A DNA stretch of 64,000 bases from contig JAQWZF010000036.1 in NCBI GenBank assembly GCA_029253585.1, forward strand, positions 124,001 through 188,000, written 5' to 3'. Source of the stretch: Gammaproteobacteria bacterium (GTDB lineage: Bacteria > Pseudomonadota > Gammaproteobacteria > Pseudomonadales > Pseudohongiellaceae). The translations under genes and the position numbers were made by a program. The notes beneath the pieces were generated by a model. The model did no database searches. It was not told the DNA's origin and saw nothing but the letters and a program-made list of their open reading frames with translations. Positions 29,189-40,342 of the stretch are shown piece by piece (the first letter of the stretch is position 1; the number at the start of each line of letters is the position of its first letter).

Positions 29189-30406
29189 ATGACTAAAGTG
29201 TATCAATCTGACAAATTAGGCAATGTCTGCTACGACATCCGAGGACCAGTGATGGAGGAAGCCAAGCGCCTGGAAGAGGAAGGCCATCAGATATTGAAAC
29301 TCAACATAGGCAATCCTGCCCCCTTCGGCTTCAACGCGCCCGATGAAATCCTACACGATGTGATACACAACCTATCCACTGCAACCGGTTACAGCGACTC
29401 CAAGGGCTTGTTCTCCGCACGCAAGGCGATCATGCAGGAATGTCAGCGGCTCAATATTCCCAACACCGATATCGATGACATCTACCTCGGCAATGGTGTC
29501 AGTGAACTCATCACCATGGCCATGCAGGCGCTATTGAACGATGGCGACGAAGTGCTGGTGCCGGCTCCCGACTACCCGCTATGGACCGCGGCGGTGAGCC
29601 TCAGTGGCGGCACGGCTGTACACTACCTCTGTGACGAGCAGGCTGACTGGTTCCCCGACATCGCCGACATCGAGTCGAAAATCAATAGCAATACTCGGGC
29701 TCTGGTAATAATTAATCCTAACAACCCCACCGGATCGGTCTACAGCAAGGAGATCCTGCTGCAATTGATAGATCTGTGCCGTAAACATGAGCTAATTTTG
29801 TTTGCTGACGAGATCTATAGCAAGATCGTCTATGACGATGCCGTACATATTCCTGCCGCTTCGCTGTGCGATGACGTTTTCATTGTCAGCTTCAATGGTC
29901 TCTCGAAGTCCTACAGACTCGCAGGATTCAGGTCGGGCTGGATGATACTCAGTGGACCCAAAAGTGAAGCCAAAAGCTACATAGAAGGCTTGGAAATTCT
30001 CACCAATATGCGCCTGTGTGCAAACGTGCCCGCGCAATTTGCAGTGCAGACCGCTCTAGGGGGCTATCAGAGTATCAACGAACTGATATTGCCGGGCGGG
30101 CGACTCAAGCAGCAACGGGATACGGCTTGGGAACTACTGATGCAGATTCCGGGGGTAAGTTGCGTTAAACCCCGCGGCGCGATCTATATGTTTCCCAAGC
30201 TGGACCCGGAAGTCTTTAAGATAGACGACGACGTCGCCCTGATACTGGATATCCTGGAGCAGGAACAAATTCTTCTAGTGCAGGGCAGCGCCTTCAACAT
30301 TGAAGACACGCAGCACCTGCGATTGGTTTTCTTACCCCGAGTCGATGAGTTAATACCTGCTGTTGCCGGCATAGCCAGAGTCTTGGAGCAGTATCGACTG
30401 GAGTGA
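29189..30406 (+). CDS. alaA: AlaA-type alanine/pyruvate aminotransferase
   Basis: A 405-residue fold-type I PLP aminotransferase of the AlaA group, which makes alanine from pyruvate and glutamate. PLP-binding Lys240 is in NGLSKSYRLAGFRSGW and Asp207 in FADEIYS contacts the cofactor; the NPNNPTG motif is at 176-182. The N-terminus IRGPVMEEAKRLEEEGHQIL and LNIGNPAPFGF match this group rather than AspC. The gene is single; pdxB is convergent on the other side. Confidence 0.9.
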   Translation: MTKVYQSDKLGNVCYDIRGPVMEEAKRLEEEGHQILKLNIGNPAPFGFNAPDEILHDVIHNLSTATGYSDSKGLFSARKAIMQECQRLNIPNTDIDDIYLGNGVSELITMAMQALLNDGDEVLVPAPDYPLWTAAVSLSGGTAVHYLCDEQADWFPDIADIESKINSNTRALVIINPNNPTGSVYSKEILLQLIDLCRKHELILFADEIYSKIVYDDAVHIPAASLCDDVFIVSFNGLSKSYRLAGFRSGWMILSGPKSEAKSYIEGLEILTNMRLCANVPAQFAVQTALGGYQSINELILPGGRLKQQRDTAWELLMQIPGVSCVKPRGAIYMFPKLDPEVFKIDDDVALILDILEQEQILLVQGSAFNIEDTQHLRLVFLPRVDELIPAVAGIARVLEQYRLE

Positions 30407-30429
30407 TTCTTATGCTTCGATGCTTTGGA

Positions 30430-31560
30430 TTACTTAAAATTAAAACCAAGAACTAAGAGACGCTCTTGCTGCTCAGCAGAGTAATTGCTGCTATGCAATA
30501 GGCTGCTTTCAAACTCCTGCCTGCTCAACAATTTCTGCCGAATAGAGTCGAAGGCCTGCGCTCCCGACCCCGCCAATTGTGCCTGTAAAAATTCTTCACT
30601 AAGTTCTATCAAGGGAAAGACTGCCAGTAAAGTTTCCCACAGCGCCATCGATTTCCACACGGGTTCAAAGTCCAGCCCTACAGATGCGACCACTTTTGCA
30701 TCATCAGCTGCCCCAGCATCAAACTTAGAATAGCGCTCGAATGCGGTGGCAAGCATGTCTGTCGCCTTCGACTTTGCCTCCTGACTATAACCGGCGATAT
30801 GAGGTGTCGCTATATCCACACTAGCCGCCAGACGGGAATCTATATTGGGCTCATCTGCCCAGACATCGAAGATCGTGACGATATCATCTCGATGGGCAAG
30901 AACTTCTTCCAGCGCCCGCTCATCCACAACATTCCCCCGGCAGGCGTTAATTAGTAGCGCATTACTGCGCAACCTCGCCAACTCCCGAGCAGCAAGTAAA
31001 TGTCTGGTAGGAAAGGCTCCGCCATCGCTAAGGGGAACATGCAGCGAAACCACCTCACAATCCAACGCCTCGTCGAGAGTGAAAAACTGACGATGCTCCC
31101 CTGACGCCTGCTCGAGAAAGGGGTCGCAGCAACGCACTTGAATTCCTAGTCGCTCAAGCTTTGATGCGAATAAACCGCCGACGGCACCCGCGCCGACAAT
31201 ACCTACCTTGCTGCCAGATAATTCAAAGCCTTTATGCAATGCAGCGAAGGCTAGCGCTGCAAAACAATAATCGACGACCGCATTCGCGTTGCTGCCCTTT
31301 GCATCGGCAAAATAGATTCCCGCCGCATCCAGATAAGCAGTATCAACATGATCGATGCCACTGGTGGCAGTACCAACAAACCTTACATTAGTGCCGCCTA
31401 GCAGCGACTCATTGACTGTCGTAATCGAGCGCACGAGAAGAACATCGGCCTCCAGCAGGTCCGATTGTTTGACTGTGCGCCCATTGAAGAAATGCAATTC
31501 ACCGTAGCGACTAAAACTACCCTGAACAGCTAGAATATTCTTGTCAGCAAATATCTTCAT
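30430..31560 (-). CDS. pdxB: Erythronate-4-phosphate dehydrogenase
   Basis: A 376-residue 2-hydroxyacid dehydrogenase that oxidises 4-phosphoerythronate in the DXP-dependent pyridoxal phosphate pathway. The NAD loop is GIVGAGAVGGLF. The catalytic Arg is in NACRGNVVDERAL and the catalytic His in TPHIAGYSQEAK. The N-terminal MKIFADKNI and the C-terminal PdxB-specific dimerisation domain fit the family. The downstream neighbour, alaA, uses PLP, but the two genes are on opposite strands and no direct regulation is visible. Confidence 0.95.
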   Translation of the reverse strand: MKIFADKNILAVQGSFSRYGELHFFNGRTVKQSDLLEADVLLVRSITTVNESLLGGTNVRFVGTATSGIDHVDTAYLDAAGIYFADAKGSNANAVVDYCFAALAFAALHKGFELSGSKVGIVGAGAVGGLFASKLERLGIQVRCCDPFLEQASGEHRQFFTLDEALDCEVVSLHVPLSDGGAFPTRHLLAARELARLRSNALLINACRGNVVDERALEEVLAHRDDIVTIFDVWADEPNIDSRLAASVDIATPHIAGYSQEAKSKATDMLATAFERYSKFDAGAADDAKVVASVGLDFEPVWKSMALWETLLAVFPLIELSEEFLQAQLAGSGAQAFDSIRQKLLSRQEFESSLLHSSNYSAEQQERLLVLGFNFK

Positions 31561-31581
31561 TCGACTGGTATCGGAGTCCAG

Positions 31582-32532
31582 CTAGGAGTTAGTGAAGCGA
31601 TCGGCTACGGACAACAGGTGATTGCTATCATCATCATTGAATCGATACTTGCCGAGAAATTGTTCGAAAGAGGAAAAATCTAGATCACCAAGCTCCAGGG
31701 AGCTAGGCAAAGCGTTGGCAAAGCCCTCATGCCTGTCATTCGCGTTGCAGATAATTGTCGCAAGCTCACGGCTCAGCTTTGCCTCGGCCTGATATAGCTC
31801 GAGTTTTTTTGCGAGCCCCGAGGCGCCGCGAAGCGCCAGCTGCGGCACCGCATCCAAATTCTTGTAGATACCATCTAAGCTGGAAAAATTCCTAAGCAAC
31901 TCCTTCGCTTTCACGGGGCCAACTCCGGGCACCCCCGTAATACAATCTACCGCGTCGCCAACCAGCCCAAGATAGTCTGCAAACTGTTCCGGGCGCACGC
32001 CGAATTCGGTTTCGATATCGGCCCTATAGCGCTTGCGATTGCCACTGTAATCCCAAAGATAGTCGCGCTCGGTCTTTAGTAACTGGGAAAGATCTTTATC
32101 TCGAGTCACTATACACAGCGCTGAATCACCCGGTGTAAGCTCCGACATCCTGGTAGACAGCGTGCCGATTATATCATCGGCTTCATATTTCTCACTCGCG
32201 TAGGACGCCATGCCAAAGATAGAACATATTTCACGACACGCGGTTAGTTGCATCGCAAGGTTTTCATCGGGCAACTCTCTATTCGACTTATAGTTGGGAC
32301 AGAGGTCGTGCCGGAAGCCGCTGAAGAGACTCTCGTCCAATGCAACCGCTATCAGCTCGGGTTTTACACGACGCAGAAACTGCAGCAGAAACTGAGTGAA
32401 GCCATAAACGGCACTCAGATCATTACCTTCGACATCGAAGCACTCCACATAGAGTGAGAAATGTGACTGAAAGATGTAGATCGAGCCGTCGACCAGATAG
32501 TAGGTACTTGTATTTTCTTCTAATGCAGGCAT
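31582..32532 (-). CDS. 5'-3' exonuclease / flap endonuclease-like (PIN + H3TH)
   Basis: A 316-residue protein of the polymerase-I-type 5' nuclease family without a polymerase domain, similar to Xni but about 65 residues longer. Acidic metal ligands are visible in YLVDGSIY, VALDESLFSGFRHDL, YEADDIIG and VTRDKDLSQLL. The helix-three-turn-helix is GVPGVGPVKAKELL, preceded by GLVGDAVDCI. It should cut 5' flaps or exonucleolytically process DNA. It lies 21 bp upstream of pdxB on the same strand, and a tusA gene lies upstream. Confidence 0.85.
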   Translation of the reverse strand: MPALEENTSTYYLVDGSIYIFQSHFSLYVECFDVEGNDLSAVYGFTQFLLQFLRRVKPELIAVALDESLFSGFRHDLCPNYKSNRELPDENLAMQLTACREICSIFGMASYASEKYEADDIIGTLSTRMSELTPGDSALCIVTRDKDLSQLLKTERDYLWDYSGNRKRYRADIETEFGVRPEQFADYLGLVGDAVDCITGVPGVGPVKAKELLRNFSSLDGIYKNLDAVPQLALRGASGLAKKLELYQAEAKLSRELATIICNANDRHEGFANALPSSLELGDLDFSSFEQFLGKYRFNDDDSNHLLSVADRFTNS

Positions 32533-32588
32533 GAGCTATCACTCTCGCGGCAAGATAGACAAAAGTTTAGCTATCCCAGGGGGCGGCA

Positions 32589-32864
32589 CTAGGTAGCGAC
32601 CTTGCGAATCAAGTAGCTAAAGCCGTCCTCTTGCTCGCCAGACTCTAGCAGCTCATGGCCCAGGAAATGGCAGAACTTGGGGACATCTCTAGTAGTAGAG
32701 GGGTCAGTTGCGATCAAGAGTAATAGCTGCCCGGCCTCTATATCTGCGATCTTGTTATGCAGAAGCATAACCGGCTCTGGACAATATAGCCCACTGGCGT
32801 CTAGCTCCAAGGCTTGCTCAGCACCTATTTTATTACTATCTGACTGTTGTTCTATATCGGACAT
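32589..32864 (-). CDS. tusA: TusA-type sulfur carrier protein
   Basis: A 91-residue sulfurtransferase. The [19 protein letters not shown] segment holds the active-site Cys in the CPxP motif, here CPEP. It has the two-strand, two-helix length of the family with a hydrophilic N-terminal extension of about 15 residues. TusA relays sulfur from IscS for tRNA thiolation and molybdenum cofactor synthesis. TtcA, another tRNA thiolation enzyme, is encoded two genes upstream, but TtcA does not need TusA in the known pathway. Confidence 0.87.
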   Translation of the reverse strand: MSDIEQQSDSNKIGAEQALELDASGLYCPEPVMLLHNKIADIEAGQLLLLIATDPSTTRDVPKFCHFLGHELLESGEQEDGFSYLIRKVAT

Positions 32865-32923
32865 GGCTCTCTATCTAGTGTAATTCTCTATAGTGACTCG
32901 CTAAAGTGATTCGTTGGCTGCGC

Positions 32924-33130
32924 TCAATTCACTGCCTGCAGGTCACAGCTCTCAGTCTCCGGATCAAAATTGAGAACGATATCTCCCCGCTCCAATTGAT
33001 TTCTCACCTGCTTTACTTTTTGCTCCAGAGAGTATTCATGCGCCCCGTAATCGGTACCCTCACGACTAATAAATTCTTCGATTATCGCTCTTAGGGTTTC
33101 AGCCTCTAATTCTTGATACGGTATATTCAT
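32924..33130 (-). CDS. yheU: YheU-family small protein (UPF0270)
   Basis: A 68-residue protein of unknown function. The body [21 protein letters not shown] matches the conserved REGTDYG block of YheU, and the N-terminal [11 protein letters not shown] helix is also typical. It lies between tusA and ttcA on the minus strand. Confidence 0.88.
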   Translation of the reverse strand: MNIPYQELEAETLRAIIEEFISREGTDYGAHEYSLEQKVKQVRNQLERGDIVLNFDPETESCDLQAVN

Positions 33131-33202
33131 AGTCTAGAGTCTGCGGCCCAGGGCTTGCGGAATACCTGCATGCAGTGACTGTTGAATCAGCAACAAGATA
33201 CC

Positions 33203-34069
33203 CTATACCAATTCGACGATATTTAGCTCTTGCGAATCGAGTACCGCCGTACGCAGTTCGCTAAAGGGAAAATTATTCGTATCCGCCAACTGCGACAGAG
33301 ACACATTGCCTATGCTGCGAAAGATAGTCTCGACTCTCCCGGGATGGCTTCTATCCCATTGCTGTAACATTGCCTTGATGGCCTGCCTCTGCATATTGTC
33401 CTGAGTGCCACAAAGGTTGCAGGGAATAATAGGGAAGTTGCTGAGCTCGGCATAGCGCGCGATCTCCTTCTCTTTGCAATAGGCGAGTGGCCGTATCACG
33501 ATATTTCGCTTATCATCACTCAGCAGTTTGGGCGGCATTGCTTTCAGCTTTCCACCGTAGAACATGTTCAAGAACAGCGTCTCAACGATATCGTCGCGGT
33601 GGTGTCCAAGCGCTATCTTGTCGGCACCAAGAGACTGCGCATGGTTGTACAGAATACCTCGTCGCAGGCGTGAGCAAAGGCCACAGTATGTTTTCCCCTC
33701 TTCCACCTTATCGGTAACGATGGAATAGGTATCTTTCTCGATTATCGTATAGTCCACGCCAAGTGCTTCAAGATAGGCGGGCAATACCTCCTCCGGAAAG
33801 TCTGGCTGCTTCTGATCCAAATTTACCGCATGAAGACGAAATTTGATGGGCGCATGCTTCTGCAGACTCAAAAGAATGTCCAACATCGCATAAGAGTCTT
33901 TCCCTCCGGAAAGACACACCATGACCAGGTCGCCATCTTCGATCATATTGTAATCGCCGATCGCACGACCTACATCGCGCCGCAGATTCTTGCGCGAACG
34001 ATTGAGCAGGGAGTTCTTCCCCACTCCAGCGCTTATTGAAACTGGCTTGCTCGACACCTCAGTAAACAT
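33203..34069 (-). CDS. ttcA: tRNA-cytidine(32) 2-sulfurtransferase
   Basis: A 288-residue PP-loop ATPase that makes 2-thiocytidine at position 32 of some tRNAs. The PP-loop is SGGKDS at 54-59. Two CxxC motifs ([11 protein letters not shown] and [11 protein letters not shown]) bind the [4Fe-4S] cluster. The stop of fadA lies 6 bp upstream of the ttcA start, so the two may share a transcript although they are functionally unrelated. Confidence 0.95.
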   Translation of the reverse strand: MFTEVSSKPVSISAGVGKNSLLNRSRKNLRRDVGRAIGDYNMIEDGDLVMVCLSGGKDSYAMLDILLSLQKHAPIKFRLHAVNLDQKQPDFPEEVLPAYLEALGVDYTIIEKDTYSIVTDKVEEGKTYCGLCSRLRRGILYNHAQSLGADKIALGHHRDDIVETLFLNMFYGGKLKAMPPKLLSDDKRNIVIRPLAYCKEKEIARYAELSNFPIIPCNLCGTQDNMQRQAIKAMLQQWDRSHPGRVETIFRSIGNVSLSQLADTNNFPFSELRTAVLDSQELNIVELV

Positions 34070-34074
34070 GTTAT

Positions 34075-35268
<1,194 letters not shown>

Positions 35269-35350
35269 TTATGAGGCATCTTTGATGCCCGAAGATGTTG
35301 TACTGCTAATAGGTTTAATTACGTATAAGCTTGTTAACTCATAGCTTCGA

Positions 35351-37492
35351 CTATTTATAGAAAGTCTCGTTCGATGCAGCCATAGCACGCAGCTTCTCGG
35401 TCGGGTGATAGAGCTCTCCAAGGTCGGCGTATTTGTCCGCGATATCACAGAATTGGCTAAGACCAAGACTATCGACATAGCGCAGCGCGCCACCTCTGAA
35501 TGGAGGAAAGCCAATGCCAAGCACCAGACCCATGTCGGCCTCAATCGCCGTGCTCACTATGCCTTCCTCGAGACAGCGTATCGTCTCCATGGACATAGCA
35601 ACCATCATGCGCTCGACAATCTCCTGATCTTCGAATTCTTTTTGCGATGCCGCCATGGAAGCAGCCAATTCTTCAGCCGCCTTATTAGGCAGTTTCTTCG
35701 GCTTGCCTCGCTTATCCGCTTCATAGAGATAGAATCCGCTTCCCGACTTCTGCCCCAAGTTTTTCTGCTCGAATAATTTGTCTATCACAGTATCAATATC
35801 CAGCTTCATTCGATCGAAACCATCCGCCATTACAGCCTGCGCATGTACCGCCGTATCCAAGCCCACCACATCCAACAGATAGGCAGGGCCCATGGGCCAA
35901 CCAAATCGCTCCATGGCCTTATCGATCTGCTTGTAATTTGCGCCATCGCTGATAAGTCTTGAGAAGGCACCAAAGTAAGGAAACAATATGCGATTGACCA
36001 GAAAACCCGGACAGTTGTTTACTACTATTGGCGTCTTGCCCATCTTCTTGGCGTAAGCAACCGTAGTGGCTATCGTTTCATCACTACTGCTTGCCCCTCG
36101 AATAACTTCTACCAGAGGCATGACCGGAACAGGGTTAAAGAAATGCATGCCGCAGAAGTTTTCTGGCCGCTTTAGGACCGTAGCCAATTCATCTACTGAA
36201 ATCGTAGAGGTATTGGTGGCGATGATAGTGTCATCTGAAAATAGGGATTCCAGCTCCGCCAATACAGCCTGCTTAACCTTCGGATTCTCTACAACTGCCT
36301 CCACAACGATGTCGGCCTTGTCGATGTCGTCATAACTGAGCGTAGTTTCTATACTAGAGAGGATGCCAAACATCTTATTGGCATCCATACGCCCTTTCGC
36401 AACTTGTTTTTCCAGCTGCTTACGGGCTTCCGCCATCCCCAGGTCTAAACCTTCCTGGGCGATGTCCTTCATGATGATAGGCGTACCCTTCAAGGCGGAC
36501 TGATAGGCGATTCCCCCGCCCATGATCCCGGCACCGAGAACGGCTGCCTTGGATATTGGCCTTGCTGCCGCCTGCTGCTTCTTTGCCAGGCCGCCCAAAA
36601 ATTGATCGTTCAAGAACATCTGCACAAGGTTTGCAGCAACTTCCGTAGCCGCCAACTTAACGAAGCCTTTGTGCTCAACCTCCAGAGCTGCGGCGCGCTC
36701 CATACTCGCCGCCTCTTGCATGACCGAGACAGCAGTAACAGGCGCTGGATAATTCGGCCCAGCCGCCGCTGCAACCATGCCCTTCGCCGTTTCGAAGGCA
36801 ACATTTAATTCTATGGGAGTCAGCGTTAGCGGCGCTGTTTTCTGTGCTCGAGCCTTCTTATAGCCCAGCTTTCCCTCATTGCATTGCACTACAATCTTTT
36901 CAGCGGCCGCTATTAACAACTCTTCAGCAACGATTGCATCCAGGGCACCCTCAGCAAATGCCTGCTTAGCCTTTATATGAGAACCGCTACTAATCCATTG
37001 ATTGGCATTATCAGCGCCTATCAATCGAGGCATTCGCACCGTGCCACCAAAGCCTGGCAGGATACCCAGCTTGACCTCCGGAAAGCCCACAACTGCGTTT
37101 TCTGAAGCGACACGATAGTCAGTGCCGATCGCCACCTCGAAGCCGCCACCCAAGGCAATACCGTTGATCGCAGTTACAGTCGGAAAAGGCAAGTCTTCCA
37201 GGTCTGAGAAGATCTTATTAGCCTCGACAAGCCAGTTGTAGACGGCCTGCTCGCCTTCGACAAACTTCGAGGTGAATTCTGTGATATCGGCGCCCACGAT
37301 GAACGTCGACTTCGCGCTAGACAGGATGAGCCCAGGCACGTCTGCTGTCTGCAGCGCCGTCACCGCCTGCCGCAATTCGCGCAGGGTGTCTTCGTTAAAT
37401 TTATTGACTGATGAGCCTTCCAGGTCAAACACGAGGTTGGCTATGCCTGAAGGCAATACATCGACGCTAAGCGCCTTGCCTGAGTAGATCAT
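35351..37492 (-). CDS. fadB: Fatty-acid oxidation complex, alpha subunit
   Basis: A 713-residue bifunctional enzyme: enoyl-CoA hydratase/isomerase at the N-terminus (Glu119 in GGGFEV, Glu139 in GFPEVKLG) and 3-hydroxyacyl-CoA dehydrogenase at the C-terminus, with NAD loop [11 protein letters not shown] and [15 protein letters not shown]. It forms a complex with FadA for aerobic beta-oxidation. A TATAAT -10 element is present on the minus strand about 50 bp upstream (37539-37544), with only a weak -35 box. I see no convincing FadR or PsrA operator palindrome. Confidence 0.96.
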   Translation of the reverse strand: MIYSGKALSVDVLPSGIANLVFDLEGSSVNKFNEDTLRELRQAVTALQTADVPGLILSSAKSTFIVGADITEFTSKFVEGEQAVYNWLVEANKIFSDLEDLPFPTVTAINGIALGGGFEVAIGTDYRVASENAVVGFPEVKLGILPGFGGTVRMPRLIGADNANQWISSGSHIKAKQAFAEGALDAIVAEELLIAAAEKIVVQCNEGKLGYKKARAQKTAPLTLTPIELNVAFETAKGMVAAAAGPNYPAPVTAVSVMQEAASMERAAALEVEHKGFVKLAATEVAANLVQMFLNDQFLGGLAKKQQAAARPISKAAVLGAGIMGGGIAYQSALKGTPIIMKDIAQEGLDLGMAEARKQLEKQVAKGRMDANKMFGILSSIETTLSYDDIDKADIVVEAVVENPKVKQAVLAELESLFSDDTIIATNTSTISVDELATVLKRPENFCGMHFFNPVPVMPLVEVIRGASSSDETIATTVAYAKKMGKTPIVVNNCPGFLVNRILFPYFGAFSRLISDGANYKQIDKAMERFGWPMGPAYLLDVVGLDTAVHAQAVMADGFDRMKLDIDTVIDKLFEQKNLGQKSGSGFYLYEADKRGKPKKLPNKAAEELAASMAASQKEFEDQEIVERMMVAMSMETIRCLEEGIVSTAIEADMGLVLGIGFPPFRGGALRYVDSLGLSQFCDIADKYADLGELYHPTEKLRAMAASNETFYK

Positions 37493-37538
37493 ATTTAGCT
37501 CCAGTTAGGATGAGCCGCGCGGTGGTGCACAGCAGCCC

Positions 37539-37544
37539 ATTATA
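37539..37544 (-). promoter_or_regulatory. Possible -10 box of fadBA
   Basis: A perfect TATAAT on the minus strand, 47 bp before the fadB start. The hexamer 17 bases upstream is poor, so an activator might be needed or the match is chance. Confidence 0.3.
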
Positions 37545-37616
37545 GCCCCGCTGGAGATATATAAGAAGCCATCTACTTTGCAGCAAATACTAGGGCATTT
37601 GAGTTATCATCATTCC

Positions 37617-38696
37617 ATGTTCAGATGCTTAGAGAATTTTAGACACGCAGGAACAAGGTTCAAGGCGGCCTGCTGTACCCTGCTGACAGCTTGCCTGCTC
37701 ATGCTGAGCACGGCAGCGCTGGCGGCTCAGGGCGCCGTTATCTTGCTATATCACCATGTAGCCGAAGACACCCCTCCCTCTACGACAATTTCTCCGGCAG
37801 ACTTCGAGGCACATCTTAGCTATTTGCGAGACAACGGCTTCACCGTTGTCGGCCTGGACAGAGCGATTGAAAGCCTACGCTCGAATCAGGCACTTCCTGA
37901 GAAATCCGTGGTAATTACCTTTGACGACGGCTATAGCTCTATCTATAGCGAGGCATTTCCCTTATTGCAGTCCTACGGCTATCCGTTCACCCTGTTTCTG
38001 AGCACGGGGCCGATCGACAGCGGGCTGCGCAACTACATGAACTGGGACCAAATCAGGGAAATGAGCGATGCCGGCGTGATTATTGCCAACCACATGGTCG
38101 ATCACCCCTATATGTTAGAGACGCTGGTAAGCGAATCCGATAGCGAGAGACTCGGCAGGTTGCGCGCCGAACTCCAGCAGGCTGAGCAGCGCATAGAACA
38201 GCAAACCGGGCAATCCCATCGCTATCTAGCCTATCCTTATGGCGAGTACGATCCAGAAATCAAGTCCATCCTACAAGAGCTTAACTTTGTCGGACTTGCA
38301 CAGAATTCCGGCGCAGTAGGACCCGAATCGGATTTTCTTGCTCTGCCCAGATTTCCACTTGCCAGCATTTATGCCAATCTGGACACGGCACGTACCAAAT
38401 TCGCCACGCTACCCTTCCACGCTAATCAACTGCAACCGGAATCTCCTGTCACGACAAACCGCAGTCCCTCTGTGACACTAAAGTTCGAGGCGGGAGACTA
38501 TAATCTCAACCAGATCGGCTGCTTCGCCAATAGCAAACCACTGACTATGGATTGGATCGATAGGGAACAAGGCATTGTCGAGCTCAAACCGCGAGAGAGT
38601 TTCTCAGGCAGACGCTGGCGCTATATCTGCACCGCACCCGAGCCAGACTCGAGTCGCTACTATTGGTATTCAGTGCAGTGGATAAACCTGGATTGA
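37617..38696 (+). CDS. Polysaccharide deacetylase family protein, exported
   Basis: A 359-residue protein with a signal peptide (hydrophobic core about residues 18-36, ending AALAA) and a NodB-type deacetylase domain. Motifs: LLYHHVAED, VITFDDGYSS with the metal/catalytic Asp pair, and NHMVDHPYM with a His pair. The C-terminal part (after about 270) is a beta-rich tail with two Cys (IGCFANSK, YICTAPE) that could form a disulfide. It probably deacetylates a cell-wall or extracellular polysaccharide in the periplasm; the substrate is unknown. The ATG at 37617 is preferred over a TTG at 37578 because it starts the signal peptide. Confidence 0.85.
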   Translation: MFRCLENFRHAGTRFKAACCTLLTACLLMLSTAALAAQGAVILLYHHVAEDTPPSTTISPADFEAHLSYLRDNGFTVVGLDRAIESLRSNQALPEKSVVITFDDGYSSIYSEAFPLLQSYGYPFTLFLSTGPIDSGLRNYMNWDQIREMSDAGVIIANHMVDHPYMLETLVSESDSERLGRLRAELQQAEQRIEQQTGQSHRYLAYPYGEYDPEIKSILQELNFVGLAQNSGAVGPESDFLALPRFPLASIYANLDTARTKFATLPFHANQLQPESPVTTNRSPSVTLKFEAGDYNLNQIGCFANSKPLTMDWIDREQGIVELKPRESFSGRRWRYICTAPEPDSSRYYWYSVQWINLD

Positions 38697-38745
38697 TTCT
38701 TTTACAGGACAGGACCGCTACATGAGAAGGGTTTGGGTCAGGGCC

Positions 38746-39585
38746 TTAGTTTTCCAACCAGCGCCGGTCTCTGCGCCGCAGATTATTCTGTTGAATTAAG
38801 GTCTGTACTTCGTCGATGTAGTTCTCACCGCGCTGCGAGTAGCGATCCAAGCCTTGGGCAAGCAATATCGGATCCAGATTTCGACCCAGACGCCTAAGCC
38901 TCGCTCTCTCTTCACGGAAATCGTCGTAGAGATGGTGAGTATTGATATTCAGAAAATACCCTTCGATAGCCGCCTCTATAGTATCGAAGCTCTTCACCTC
39001 ATGGGTGGCGCCTTCTATTCTTCTGCTTGGAATAATCCCGCAACCTTCTTCGAAGCACCATTGGCCAAAAATATTATTCGCCTCTAAAGCAAAGCGCGAT
39101 GTGCCCCATGCCGACTCATTTGCAGCCTGAGCCAAAACCAGGGAAGCAGGAATGACATCAACCCTCTTTAACAATTCGTTAGTCAGTGCCCGATTTGGCG
39201 GGCTCTGGCTATCTGCGCCATAGCTTATCGCCAATTCCAAAACCCAATTTCGCTCGCGCTCGGTTAGCGCAATGCCACTGTTAGCTATTTCCGCATAGGC
39301 AAGGAGTTGCTGACGTAATTCGCTTATTAGTCCATTCTCGTAGCGCACGTAATCTTGCAGGAAGTCGAAGAACTGTTGTTTTTTGAGGTCGATATCGGAG
39401 ATCGACGCGAAGTCTGGAAACACAACTATAGGCTCAAGAGTCTCCACGATTTCTGGGCGGGCATCATGGCTGGAGGCAAGCGTCGTTACGGCAACAGTAA
39501 GCCCGACAAGCGCAAACGAGAACAAGCCTGCAACAGCGAGTTCCAGCTTGCGCTTGCGCATTGCTATATCGCCTTCTGTCGGCAT
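38746..39585 (-). CDS. Bax-like glucosaminidase-domain protein
   Basis: A 279-residue protein with an N-terminal membrane anchor (about 15-37) and a glucosaminidase-type peptidoglycan hydrolase domain. The catalytic Glu is likely in LAQAANESAWGTSRFA, followed by NNIFGQWCF and the SYFLNINTH-like segment GYFLNINTHHLYDDF. This layout matches Bax-like proteins. Two Cys in FGQWCFEEGCG could form a disulfide in the periplasm. The ATG at 39585 has AGGGAG 6 bases upstream. It is convergent with the polysaccharide deacetylase gene, another envelope gene. Confidence 0.83.
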   Translation of the reverse strand: MPTEGDIAMRKRKLELAVAGLFSFALVGLTVAVTTLASSHDARPEIVETLEPIVVFPDFASISDIDLKKQQFFDFLQDYVRYENGLISELRQQLLAYAEIANSGIALTERERNWVLELAISYGADSQSPPNRALTNELLKRVDVIPASLVLAQAANESAWGTSRFALEANNIFGQWCFEEGCGIIPSRRIEGATHEVKSFDTIEAAIEGYFLNINTHHLYDDFREERARLRRLGRNLDPILLAQGLDRYSQRGENYIDEVQTLIQQNNLRRRDRRWLEN

Positions 39586-39899
39586 TGAGACTCCCTACCT
39601 CTTTTAACGCTATTCTTTATATATCTCACGGTCGACGGCGAAATTTTTAACATTATTGTCTCTATGTAAGATACTTGAAGTGATATGAATCACAAAAGAA
39701 TTTCACCGAAATAATGCACTTAAAAGCCCAATTATTCGGGCTGAGAAATTAGCAAATCGAGAGTAAGCATGAACTGTTCGACACAGACCACTGAAATCTC
39801 AATCAATATCTGCTATTGCAATTCTAGGCAGCCCTGACCCCTCGTTAAAACTCACTTAAAATACGCTCAGGGTATTGATGTGGTTTTCCCAATTCACAG
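39586..39899. other. Intergenic region between bolA and the Bax-like gene
   Basis: 314 bp, A/T-rich. It holds a terminator-like hairpin for bolA at 39722-39742 and must carry the promoter of the Bax-like gene on the minus strand. A 22-codon ORF on the plus strand (39768-39836) has a ribosome-binding-like GAGAG but no other support. Confidence 0.5.
39722..39742 (-). terminator. Possible terminator downstream of bolA
   Basis: On the minus strand AGCCCGA pairs with TTGGGCT (7 bp, one G-U) around a 4-base loop, followed by a short T-run (TTTTA). It lies about 160 bp after the bolA stop. Confidence 0.45.
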
Positions 39900-40208
39900 C
39901 TAGTTGCTACCACCTTTGCAGTTCGGCGAAGCCGGGGAAGATTCCTGTCTGGCCTGCCACTCTTGGGCCGAGTATAGATGCAGCGCCAATGCGTGAACCC
40001 CTTCCGCCATTTCCCGCTCTAATAGCTTATACACGGCCTGATGCCTTCGCACTAAGCTCAAGTCCGCAAATTCGTCAGATACCGCCGTTATATTGTAATG
40101 AGACTCTGTCGCCGGCCCGCCATGCATGTGACTTTCATTCTCTACCGTCAACATTGAGGGAGATAAAGCTTTCGATAACTTTGCTTCGATCGACTCTTGT
40201 ACCGGCAT
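39900..40208 (-). CDS. BolA-family protein
   Basis: A 102-residue BolA/YrbA-fold protein. Its core is SHMHGGPATESHYNITAVS, followed by RRHQAVYKLLEREM and VHALALHLYSAQEW, with the His in VHALAL being the usual Fe-S/glutaredoxin partner ligand. Family members work with monothiol glutaredoxins in iron regulation and also affect morphology. It is divergent from the YlqF-type GTPase gene. Confidence 0.88.
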   Translation of the reverse strand: MPVQESIEAKLSKALSPSMLTVENESHMHGGPATESHYNITAVSDEFADLSLVRRHQAVYKLLEREMAEGVHALALHLYSAQEWQARQESSPASPNCKGGSN

Positions 40209-40342
40209 TACTTTCTAACTCCACAAGTTAATATCTATAATCAGTTTCAACCGGGCTCAGTATAACGTAAATACTGTCGATAGATTGAAGTGGTCTAGGC
40301 CATATCATCTCTTTTACACTGTCGCCCACACGGAGCTCCTAC

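Noticed and set aside
37493..37616. FadR or PsrA operator before fadB
   Set aside because: No convincing palindrome of either type was found between fadB and the deacetylase gene.
39768..39836. 22-codon ORF with a GAGAG box upstream
   Set aside because: Too short, no conserved feature, and it lies in the promoter region of the Bax-like gene.
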